Assembly: GCA_009602725.1 (NCBI GenBank) | Contig: WELB01000037.1 | Location: forward strand, 624,634-641,233 | Source: Spirogloea muscicola | Taxonomy: Eukaryota > Streptophyta > Zygnematophyceae > Spirogloeales > Spirogloeaceae | Length of the DNA: 16,600 bases | Reading direction: 5' to 3' | Part shown: one piece after another, positions 1 through 8,221 of the stretch | How the letters are laid out: each line of letters begins with the position of its first letter | How positions within the stretch are numbered: the stretch's first letter is position 1 | Made by a program: the position numbers and the translations under genes | The notes under the pieces: generated by a model | Databases searched by the model: none | What the model was told of the DNA's origin: nothing | What the model saw: the letters and a program-made list of their open reading frames with translations, nothing else

Positions 1-55
<55 letters not shown>
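1..55. repeat. (CT)n microsatellite
   Basis: A perfect CT dinucleotide tract of about 27 units opens the window. It is followed at about 62-105 by a GC/GT-rich alternating purine-pyrimidine stretch, then a pyrimidine-rich stretch to about 160. This composition fits an intron or spacer, not coding DNA. It suggests the first visible kinase exon is preceded by an intron. Confidence 0.95.
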
Positions 56-58
<3 letters not shown>

Positions 59-306
59 CTCTCGTGCGCGCGCGCGCTTGCGCTCGTGTACATGCGTGCG
101 CACTGATCTCCCCTTTCTCAACTCCTCTTACCCCTGCTGTCATTGCTTTCTTGTTCCTTTGCGAAAACATGGCCTTGTGAAGATGCCTTTGAAGAGGGAC
201 CCTGCATTGTGATCACATGCTTGCGGGGCACAGCTCACGCTATGCACAGAAACCCCACATTCGCACCATCTTGATGCGACGCATCCAATGCCTGGGTGCT
301 GCAGCA

Positions 307-2793
307 GGCCCGCCGCCGGCCTCGCCCGCAACCGCCCCGGCTGGTGGCGCTCCGCTGCGCTCTTCCAAGGCCAGCGGCGGCGGCGCGCTCGATGCGGGCG
401 CCATCTTCGGGATCGTGCTGGCAGGCCTCTCGGCAGCGCTGCTCGTCGTCGCCGGGCTCGCCGTGCTGGCGCTGCGCAGAGGCCGGCGGAAAGCCGCCAG
501 TCCTGGCGGAAAGCACTACGAGCGGCCGTCGCGCGCCGCCAGCCTTGTGCGCAGCCTCAGCCACCGGCTGGGCCGCTGCGCCGGCGCTGGCGATTGGGCG
601 CCGCCGCCGCCGCCGGCCTTCAAGCGGGGCGCCATGGCCGCGGGCTTCGGCGTGCTCAAGCTCTTCCAGGGGCCCTTGGCGAGCGCCGGCCTCTCGTACG
701 AGGACCTCCTGCGCGCCGCCGACTACCTCAGCGAGAAGCGCGTCATTGGCCGCGGCGGCTGTGGCACCGTCTACAAGTAATCTCGACCCTCTGACTGCTT
801 AATGGTTTGACTCGATTACAGTGGTTGTGGTTTGTAGTTAGTGATAATTGACTGTAATTGACTCTGAGAGGTAGATGTGCTATGTTAGTCACGTTTGTCA
901 CAGTCGTGCCGTGACGTGCCGCAGCCGTCATTGCCACTACCGTTGCCTTCACTGTCGCTGAAAGCCCACCTTTCTCTCGCGTCCCGTTCCTGGCCGTTCT
1001 CGGCACAGGGCGATGCTGGACGACGGCGCGGTGCTGGCGGTGAAGGTCCTGGACGAGGCGGGGACGACCACCGACAAGGAGTTTGTTGCGGAGCTCGCGG
1101 TGCTGGCCAAGGTGCAGCACGCCCACCTCGTGCCACTGCGTGGCTACTTTGTCTCGCCCTACGACCGCTTCCTCATATACGACTACATGCCAGGTAATTA
1201 CTATGACCCTAAGCCTCAGTCTTAATGGACTTGTAATCTTGCCTGTTAAGTCCTTCGGTTGTATCATTGCTCTGACGTGAGGTGTTGAAGCCTGGTAGTC
1301 TGCCGCTGCCGCCACCGCGTCCACAGTGGGCCGGTCCATTGCTTTAGGCACGTTGAGCTGGCAGCGATGCCGCGAGCACAGCCTGGCCGTTGAGGCCGTG
1401 CGCCTCGTGGAGGAGCCAGCATAGCAGCGCAGCAGGTCAAGCTCTGACAGCTGCGCCGCGCTGCGCAATCTGTGCCGGCACAGGCGGCAACCTCGGCTCC
1501 GCAGTCCACGCCAACAACGGCAACGATTTCAAGGATTGGCAGGTGGGTGTCGCATGACATACTTGGTACTGCTGCATCAGCTGCCGCTGTCGCCGCTGCT
1601 GTCACCACAGAGTCGATATAGGGCTTGCCGATGCACGGTGTACATGGATTGACGCCCTGGCGCGCTCGCGGCGTTGAGCACAGATGCGGTACAAGGCAGC
1701 GCTGGGTACGGCGCGCGGCATCAAATACCTGCACCATGAGTGCTGCCCGCGTATTATACACCGTGACATCAAGGTGAGCCTCCGCCACCTCCTGGTGCTG
1801 ATTGGCAGGACACGCATAATTTGCCATGGCCGGTACAGTGCCTAGACCGAGAGCGCCACCGAAGCTGCAGCTGCTGGTCCTGGGCGTGCAGCCAAGCAAC
1901 ATTCTGCTGGGCAAGGACATGGAGGCTCGAGTTGCAGACTTTGGCCTTGCGCGACTGATAGACCCGCTGGAAACCTGCACAACAACGGATGTTGCAGGCA
2001 AGCAATGGCTGGACACCTGCTGTTCTGGTTCTGCAAATTTGCATGCCAGATCTCAACAAGCTCCTTTACTGTCTTGTATCAGTATTAAAAGTTCGTCATT
2101 TCATTTTCATATGTGGAAGACCTGTCTCCCAGTATAGCCTTCGGTGAAGCTGGACTTATAGTGCTCTGCTAAGTACTGTTGACTCCGCCCTTGCTGGCAG
2201 GCACTGTGGGCTACCTGGCGCCTGAATGCTCGCAGATGGGGCGGTACACCGAGAAGAGCGACGTATTCAGGTGAATGTGTCAGCTGATTGCGCCAAGACG
2301 AACACCAAGATCTCACAGGCTACAACTGCAAGGCATCAGCCTCATGCCTAACTGCTGATGGAGCTTGCATGTTGACAACCACTCCTGAAAGCAATTATCG
2401 CTGAAAGCCAACAATGTCCCAGTACTGATCCTACGCTGTATGGCCGCCTGCAGCTTTGGCGTGGTCCTCCTGCAGCTGCTGACGGGCAGGCGGCCGATGG
2501 ACCCGTACTTCTCGGACGAGGGCGTGGGCGACCTCATGACGTGGGTTGCCAGCGGCCTACGCGACGGCCTGCTACTGGACATAATAGATGCGAGCTTGGA
2601 GATCATGGGATCAGCGGAGATGGAGGAGATTGTGGGCGCGCTCAGAGTGGCGCTGCTGTGCACCGCCGAGGCCCCGGCGCGACGGCCGACCATGGAGGAG
2701 GCCGTGTACATGCTCGAGAATCTGCGCGAGTTCGGCGCGCGCGCCGGCAACTCGCCCTCCCACTGGGTGCTCCGCCGCTCTACCAGCATTTGA
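307..2793 (+). CDS. Receptor-like protein kinase (RLK/Pelle type), 5' partial, seven exons
   Basis: Exons: about 307-776, 1009-1193, 1484-1542, 1684-1773, 1892-1997, 2201-2270 and 2454-2793. They join in frame to 439 aa. Residues 1-31 are a Pro/Ala/Gly-rich stub, 32-56 (bases 400-474) a single membrane span followed by RRGRRK, then a juxtamembrane stretch and a full kinase domain. Visible motifs are [11 protein letters not shown] (glycine loop), LAVKVL (Lys), EFVAELAVL (helix C Glu), IIHRDIKPSN (an RD kinase), [26 protein letters not shown] and a C-terminal ARRPTMEEA. By recall the closest plant group is FEI-type LRR-RLKs (LRGYF.SP, YDYMPGGNL); this is not checked. No LRR or signal peptide is visible; the ectodomain probably lies upstream beyond an intron ending near 304-307 (GCTGCAG). 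Likely role: signalling from a membrane surface; ligand unknown. Intron 5 uses a GC donor. The gene converges on PHF5A. Confidence 0.88.
1998..2200 (+). other. GC-AG intron in the kinase gene
   Basis: The exon ends GTTGCAG and the intron begins GCAAGC instead of GT, ending TTGCTGGCAG. Only this junction gives [12 protein letters not shown], the conserved activation segment. The nearest GT (GAT|GTTGCA) would shift the downstream frame. Confidence 0.85.
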
Positions 2794-2914
2794 GCCTCCC
2801 ATACAGTGCACCTTTGCCAGGTGCGCAGCCGCCACCGGCTGCCGCAAGCACCTGCTGCGATGTGCACTGCCTACTTGTGTCGCTCTGAACTTGGTCACGA
2901 TGACGCCTCACTGC

Positions 2915-2919
2915 TGTAA
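2915..2919 (+). terminator. TGTAA polyadenylation signal
   Basis: TGTAA lies 122 nt after the kinase stop codon. This pentamer is the usual green-algal poly(A) signal, and the distance is normal for such a 3' UTR. A five-base motif occurs by chance, so the position is its main support. Confidence 0.5.
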
Positions 2920-3320
2920 CTGTATATCAATCATTCAATCAGTACACTGATAGAAAAGCATAGGCATGCGCCCTTCAACCATAGGCATGGGCTCCTCAAG
3001 CCCTGCAGAAGCAGCAAACAAAGGAATATTCAGGAGTACGTTAAGGAATTGGTGTTATGTTGCAATTTTTAGCAATTGCAGTCTAAAAATAAATTCTATG
3101 TAGGTTCTTCTGGAGAGATGAGTGCTGCTCTCAGTGTTGCAAAAGGGTGCATACGAGATGACTAATCTATGTCCTCGAAGTTACGATTGCCTGGGAGACC
3201 CACTGACTTATTGTTCTCTTTTCATTTTTTCAAGAAAAAAGCAAGCGCGTGAAGTCCTGATCTCCATATCGATTATAAGCGCCTAATCAATGAAGAAACG
3301 ACACCAAAACACGAACACAC
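2920..3320. other. Intergenic spacer after the kinase gene
   Basis: This AT-richer stretch lies between the kinase 3' end and the rRNA-like relic. I see no gene, tRNA or clear repeat in it. Confidence 0.6.
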
Positions 3321-3382
3321 ATTGTTACGAAATGGACTATCAGGGTATCTGATCCTGTTTAATCCCCATGCTTTTGCGACCT
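3321..3382 (-). pseudogene. Organelle/bacterial-type 16S rRNA fragment
   Basis: Read on the minus strand, about 60 nt follow the universal small-subunit rRNA segment around E. coli 770-820. Nearly intact are AAACAGGAT, AGATACCCTG and TAGTCC, then a decayed GTAAACGATG-like tail. The match is to the bacterial or mitochondrial form rather than nuclear 18S. It carries several substitutions and stops abruptly on both sides, so it is a relic, probably a nuclear copy of organelle DNA. Comparison is from memory. Confidence 0.6.
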
Positions 3383-3845
3383 GCCCTAACCTGCCCCGAG
3401 TTGACCTGCCCGAGCTGCCGCCTTGAGAAGGGCCGTAATCTAATTGAAGAGACATCCAGGTTCATGCTTCATATGATTTGACTAAAAGCCAAGTACGAAT
3501 AAGAATGCTTTGCATCTGCCATGATGATTCTCGTTACGAGCCCCTAAAAATGGGGCTATTGTGGGACAAGCATGATAGCGCACTCCTAGAGCTGGCCGGT
3601 GAGAGCACACAGTGCCAGTACTTAATTGATGGACAAGTGAAGTTGACAATAGCACCAACCGAGGCTGCACTTTCCAAAGTCAGAAGCGGCACAATCCACA
3701 TGATGCCATCAAAGGGTGCACAGAACAACCTTGCCACCAAAAGGCAGCCCGGGAGCGTGCCTGCAGCAAGCCGAGCGCCGCCGAAGCTGCTGCCGTTGCA
3801 GCAGTGACAGAGGTCAGCGTGCCTGGCACACCCCCGGCGCCGCCG
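3383..3845. other. PHF5A 3' flank, no recognised gene
   Basis: This lies downstream of the PHF5A stop and probably includes its 3' UTR. It begins with three loose copies of an ACCTGCCC motif (about 3379-3411). A plus-strand reading frame of about 109 codons (3478-3807) opens with TTG, not ATG, and resembles no family I know. I do not call it a gene. Confidence 0.5.
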
Positions 3846-4686
3846 CTACCTCTTCTTGAACCCGTACTTCTTGCGCTCGTAGAAGAGGTCTGTTTTGGCG
3901 CTGCCGAGGTTCACAATTTTGGGGCACCCATCGCGGTCCTTCTCCTGCTGCGTGCACTCCTTGCAGTAATACGCGTCGGAGATGCCGGGGCCTCCGCAGA
4001 TGACGCACCGCCCCTGTGTGCAGCATGAGCGTGAGAGAGGTGAGGATCCTGTCAGTTCAATGATGCAATCCCCAGTAGGACTAACCCCTGGCGGCGCTGA
4101 GCGACCGCCAAGGTGGCAGCCGAGCACACAAGAAGGACATCGAGCACACAAGATTATATGAACAGGCGCTCAGTGGAATATTAGCGGCAAGACGACGTCC
4201 TGTATGTGGCTGCTGCAGTGGCGAGCAGTGGTGGGGCAAGCAGCGCGGCTTACAAAAGAAGATACTAGAAGCTGAAAAGGCTCCAGAACTCATGCGAAAA
4301 TTAGAACCAGTGGAAGTAAGCTCATATGACTTCTGGAGCCGCAGCTTACTTCCACTGAATCTACTTTTCATATGAGTTCTGGAGCCTTTTCAGCTTCAAG
4401 TATCTTCTTCTGTATTTGGCAAGCCACAGCTTGTGCTGTGGCTTACTTCCACTCTACCGATGTCAGTTGCCTTGTGTCTGGCTTCTTGCTCCTAGACAGG
4501 AGAATCCCGTGTCAGCCGCACCTGGTAGGAGCCGTAGTTGCACTCGTCGCAGATGCGGACGAGCGTGGCGGGGCGGACATACGAGTCACAGACGACGCAC
4601 TTGCCGTCGCACTTCTCGCACAGCCGCCCGATGGCGATGCCCGGCTGCTTGCGGCACATGATCAGGTCCGGGTGGTGCTTCGCCAT
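3846..4686 (-). CDS. PHF5A: PHF5A / Rds3, SF3b subunit of the U2 snRNP
   Basis: Two exons, 4686-4522 (55 codons) and 4013-3846 (55 codons plus TAG), are joined by a GT-AG intron at 4521-4014 in phase 0. The product is exactly 110 aa, the usual length of the family, starting [14 protein letters not shown] and ending [11 protein letters not shown]. It is a small, knotted zinc protein of the SF3b complex in the nucleus, which binds near the branch point and helps U2 snRNP recognise it. Twelve cysteines are visible: 11, 23, 26, 30, 33, 46, 49, 58, 61, 72, 75 and 85, mostly in CxxC pairs. Tyr36, near the branch-site adenosine pocket, is kept. Residue 40 is Ala where, from memory, human and plant proteins have Cys. 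The intron holds a large hairpin. Confidence 0.97.
4251..4414. repeat. Long near-perfect hairpin inside the PHF5A intron
   Basis: Arms 4251-4322 and 4343-4414 are each 72 nt and are reverse complements at 65 of 72 positions with no gaps. The loop is 20 nt (4323-4342). The loop side is itself repeated: TCATATGACTTCTGGAGCC (4322-4340) recurs in the right arm at 4368-4386 with one change. It could be a miRNA-like precursor, a foldback element or a MITE remnant. It forms in RNA from either strand. Confidence 0.9.
4421..4444. repeat. Second perfect hairpin in the PHF5A intron
   Basis: A 10-bp perfect stem (AAGCCACAGC / GCTGTGGCTT) encloses a TTGT loop, only 6 nt from the long hairpin. Its right flank, GCTTACTTCCACT (4441-4453), repeats the sequence at 4345-4357, so the left inner arm of the large hairpin could pair with either copy. 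Confidence 0.8.
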
Positions 4687-4687
4687 G

Positions 4688-4840
4688 CCGCCCGCCGCGG
4701 CCCGCCGGCGGCGGTGGCGGCGGCGGCGGCGGCTGCGGTCCGCCGCCGCCTCCGCCGCGAGCGCCGCTGCCGCCGCCGCCTCTTCCGGAGCCGCCGCCGC
4801 CGCCGCCTCCTCCTCTTAGGCCGCCGCTGCCGCCGCGAGT
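4688..4840. repeat. GCC/CCG-rich tract in the PHF5A 5' region
   Basis: An imperfect run of CCG/GCC triplets lies directly upstream of the PHF5A start on its coding strand, so it is probable 5' UTR or promoter. It opens long Arg-, Gly- or Ala-rich frames in several directions; these are composition effects. Confidence 0.8.
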
Positions 4841-4853
4841 GCCGTCGAATGCG

Positions 4854-4879
4854 ACGGAAACCTCGGGGGAGGTTTCCGT
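4854..4879. repeat. 11-bp perfect inverted repeat upstream of PHF5A
   Basis: ACGGAAACCTC and GAGGTTTCCGT flank a GGGG loop. It lies about 170 nt upstream of the PHF5A ATG, in the likely 5' UTR or promoter. Function is unknown. Confidence 0.75.
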
Positions 4880-5124
4880 GATCTCCCAGAAAGGTCCAGG
4901 CCTCTGTCGGATCCGCGCATCCTGAGATCTGGCTCCGCGGTCCAAACTCGCCCACACTTGGCGGATCAAGCACCCCCTTCCGCGGCCGCGCAAAAATCTG
5001 AGCATGCCATCATCGACCACGGTGACCGGTTCACTCGCTTGCAGGCGATGTACATCTTTTGGCTGTGCTTGTCTTCTACTTGGCCACTCAGGCTCTCCAT
5101 TACTATTATACGGCTTATGCTTTG

Positions 5125-5440
5125 CAGGAGGCCAGCAGGACTGCGAGGCCCACCACAGCTGCTGTTGTGCTGGCGTCCTGACCATTACGGAGCTTGGCGT
5201 TTGGAGCATACCCGGCTGTGGGCTGTCGGAGCCGCAGCGCACTGTGCCGGGACCTCTGCATGGGCTGGACCTCAACGCTATGCAATAGAATGGGCTGGCA
5301 ATCTAGCTGCTCGCGCAGCTAGTGGGTGCGATCTTATCAAGCCCTAAGCGACAAAGTTTGCAATGGTCAGGCCATCTGTAAAGCTGTCTTATATGCGACC
5401 TGGGAGACGCGTGAAGAGTCTGGGAGATCAGCATGCGGCC
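5125..5440 (+). repeat. Dispersed repeat family D, copy 1
   Basis: It shares colinear blocks with 7805-8163 in the same orientation. These include GGACCTCTGCATGGGCTGGA, GGGCTGGCAA, CTGCTCGCGCAGC, GGCCATCTG, GAGCTGTCTT/AAGCTGTCTT, ATGCGACCTG and a final GCGGCC. At 5303-5322 a perfect 8-bp stem (CTAGCTGC / GCAGCTAG) with a TCGC loop is present. No coding domain is recognised. It is probably a decayed transposable element. Confidence 0.8.
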
Positions 5441-5710
5441 TTGTCATGCCACCGGACTTTGATCGCCATACAATGTCAATGAGTCAGATTGCAGGAAAGT
5501 AGAAAGTAGATTTCTGGATCTATGGGGCATGTAGAATTCATACCAAAGATCGGAACATATCATCACCAAAACCGCCGCGAAAACTTGTAAAAGCTCCAGC
5601 AAGGCAGCTAAGACTACTAGACCCAAAAGGCTGGACAGATGACGTGGATCCGAAAGTAGAAGTTGCAACAGATCAGTCTCTTGACTCTCTGCCGCCTTCT
5701 TCGCCGGCCT

Positions 5711-5755
5711 GGTGAGAGAAGGCGCGCGGGGCGCATGAATTGAAAGGGAGGCCAA
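5711..5755 (+). repeat. Fragment of dispersed repeat family A (copy C)
   Basis: The stretch GAGAAGGCGCGCGG, GCGCATGA and GAAAGGGAGGCCAA matches the start of the family A copy at about 15790-15830 in the same orientation, then similarity fades. Slightly downstream, at about 5862-5880, a GGGCTGG / CCAGCCC hairpin resembles family A sequence but is too short to call. Confidence 0.6.
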
Positions 5756-6924
5756 TTCAAGCCTATACATTGTTCAAAACCGCCGGCCCGTTGACGGGCA
5801 TGGCCCCTGAGAGCGAGGCTGATGCACTTCCGCTGGCCCTTAGAAGAAAATGCTCGCCCATTGAGAATAGGGGCTGGAAAAGCCAGCCCAAAAATGAATA
5901 AGCAAAGGACGAGAAGGGGGCCAGGGGAAGCGCTAAGATAAACAAGGACACAAAGAAACAAAGCAGCTACGGATCACTCAGTAACCCCTGCTAAGCAGCC
6001 TCAGGTCAGAGACGCTAGGCTCCTGGAAGTGGGTCCCCTGGCCAGGCAGCAGCGAGGTCCCCTTGGCCCGCTCGAGCGCCCCTCGGACGACAACATTGTC
6101 GGGCAGCGCCTCACTGCCGAGCTGGCTCGCCTTCTGACAGACGCAGTGCCGCTGGCCACGGCTTCTCCGTTACCGGACGAAGACCCAGACCCATTGTCAA
6201 TGTGTTTGCCTTTGTACTTGGCCACACATGGCCTCCCCATCTCTTAATACAGACATTTTTCCTCGGACCTACCGGACCGCCGGGTGCGCCCCATTGCTTA
6301 CGCGCAACATTCCCGATGTGAAAGAGGTTGCATGACAAGCCACACGCACAGTGCAAAGAACATGAGTCCAGACCGCAGTCAAGAGATGCCGCAAAAGATC
6401 GATGTAGTATATATCGCACACAGGTGTTGCTGAAGCAGCAGTACGCAACAGGCTCTAAGCAGCTCGAGGCGATGATCGACAGCTGCATATTTGACACACA
6501 AGGTCATGACCTTCGAGGCGTACCATTTGTGACCCGGTTTTATGCAACTGGATGTGGAGCTCCTCGGAGTAAGCTCTATAGCGACTGACTGACGCAGCGG
6601 CGGCGTCGGCGTCGGCGGCGGCGACGGCGCTGGCGGCAGTAGAGGCACAAGGTCAGCAATCGGTCAGCGCGAGAGACTGGGCCGACAAGGCTGCTCGGCT
6701 CCGGCAATTCACACCCGTTTTGCTCGGTCTGGCAATCAATCACATCGTCCCCTGGGGCAGGCCATCTGGCCCACTTGGCACCCTTATTAGTCCCAACGGT
6801 CCAGCGTAGCTTGGGACGGTCGTTTCCACCACTCCCTTCCGACTTCTTCCCGTGCGCCATAGACATATACGGCGGTACAGAACGAAGTGGTCTTCCCTCC
6901 TCCATCGCCTGGCCTTAGCTACCC
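5756..6924. other. Gene-poor block without a recognised gene
   Basis: Several open frames exist but none matches a known family. One runs minus 5770-5444 (108 aa, ATG) and has a Leu/Val-rich hydrophobic middle, overlapping the family A fragment. One runs minus 6240-6001 (79 aa, beginning MGRPCVAKYKGKHIDNG). One runs minus from ATG 6860 to 6576 (beginning MAHGKKSEGSGGNDRPKLRW) and ends in an Arg run made by a GGC/GTC-rich tract at about 6595-6635. The last two could be exons of one decayed minus-strand gene, but no splice-supported join is evident. Confidence 0.4.
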
Positions 6925-7440
6925 GATGCCCGGGCGGGTAGCTTATGCCATTCTAGCGTCCCGCAAGCCATCGTTGCATGCTATAGAATGCGGCTATCAT
7001 TGAGTCTGCAGCGCTCCCAGGCACTCGCGATTCACCAGCGTGCTGATCGAGCATTGGCCCAGGCTAGTGGCTTCCGTGGTGGTGGTTTGGCTCCTCAGTA
7101 TAGCTTGTCAGATATGCATGTGCTCACTCGGGAATATTAGTGTCCCCCTTAGCCAGCTCATTAGGCAGTCAACAGGACATTTGTAAGGCTAGGATTGGCC
7201 TCGCTTTTAATTACATGCGCAGCGCGCGCCTTCTCTCTGGCGTGCCTCTTCGAGGTGCCTCTTTTCCAGCTGCAAGGTACTCCGACTTGCGGCTCCTGAC
7301 TCGGGGTTACTGAGCTCCCATTTGCTGTAGTCACTTGCATAGCTGTGTGTTTTGGCGCCTTTCAACCCTGTGGACCTTTTTCACTGCTTCTGGGCTGGCT
7401 TTTCGTAACACCAGCCCCCTTTGGAGGAGCTCACTTCTTC
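6925..7440 (-). repeat. Dispersed repeat family A, copy A
   Basis: Bases 6925-7236 and 7387-7440 are the reverse complement of 15741-16153 at high identity, roughly nine in ten by eye over the best part (6934-7170). The region between, 7237-7386, is extra here. The outer end carries a hairpin-forming GCTACCCG...CGGGTAGC (6918-6942). No coding frame is kept in common. It is likely a non-autonomous mobile element. Confidence 0.88.
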
Positions 7441-7804
7441 CTTACCCACCACTAGCCTAGCCGGTACCCGCTAACACTTGTCAAGGTGGGTCACACCCAT
7501 CGAAGCAGGCTTCAGGGCTTCCCAGCAATCATGTGGGCTTCTCGTTGAGCAACACAGGCGGCAAGATGCATTGTGCACCGATGCCATTCATTGGCATGGG
7601 CAGATAGGTTACCTGTCCTGACTGGAGCTGAGCCGGAGGTACACTGTTCGCGACTCCTATTAACAACAGGCCAAATGTAAGTCCACCTTATCAGATGTCC
7701 ATGTGTGCCGCCACCTCCCATCCTCGTCAGATTGGCACAATGAGCTACACTAGCGGGATATGACGCAAGAAGGATCCTCATCCCTTAACACCAGTCTCTA
7801 GCTT
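7441..7804. other. Spacer between repeat families A and D
   Basis: A minus-strand ATG frame of 89 codons (7781-7512) has no recognisable domain. I see no RNA gene or further repeat here. Confidence 0.5.
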
Positions 7805-8163
7805 GCAGTAGCCTGCAGGACTGCAAGGACCACTGCTGCTGCCGTTGTGGTGTTGGCCTCCTGACTGCTGCGCAGCTTGGCTTCTCAGATGTACTCGAGA
7901 ATTGAACCAGGCTGTTGGGAGGGTTGTTAGAAACGTGGGCCGCAAAAGGCCGTAGTGAGCTGTGCTGGGACCTCTGCATGGGCTGGACATCAACGCTTAG
8001 CAGAACTACGGGCTGGCAAAGTAGCTGCTCGCGCAGCAAGTGGTTGCAATCTTAATAAACAAGTCCCGTGCAGACAATATTGCGGTGGCGAGGCCATCTG
8101 CGGAGCTGTCTTTCATGCGACCTGAGAAGACGCGTCAAGAGCTCGGGAGGACAGCACGCGGCC
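7805..8163 (+). repeat. Dispersed repeat family D, copy 2
   Basis: It is the diverged partner of 5125-5440, in the same orientation. It has about 50 extra bases in the middle (around 7885-7940) and other small indels. The CTGCTCGCGCAGC palindrome is kept at about 8025-8037. It ends about 60 bp from the cyclophilin stop, so the cyclophilin 3' UTR may run into it. Confidence 0.8.
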
Positions 8164-8221
8164 ATCTGGGAAAGTAGGTCAAGCATAGCGTCCACCTCAG
8201 TAAGCGTGCAGCAGCTACCCT

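Noticed and set aside
743-1468. Minus-strand frame of 241 codons inside the kinase gene, with a kinase-like phrase [10 protein letters not shown]
   Set aside because: It runs antisense through a kinase exon and introns whose plus-strand splicing is well supported. The resemblance is one short phrase in GC-rich sequence.
1264-2016. Minus-strand frame of 250 codons
   Set aside because: It overlaps three well-supported kinase exons on the other strand, is rich in Ala/Arg/Ser/Cys, and has no domain.
3478-3807. Plus-strand frame of 109 codons as a gene
   Set aside because: It starts with TTG, lies in the PHF5A 3' flank and matches no family.
4372-4881. Plus-strand frame of 169 codons, and the minus frame 5275-4586
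   Set aside because: Both are shadows of PHF5A exon 1 and the GCC tract. The Arg, Gly and Ala runs are triplet-repeat translations. The shared [13 protein letters not shown] on both strands is the hairpin arm read twice.
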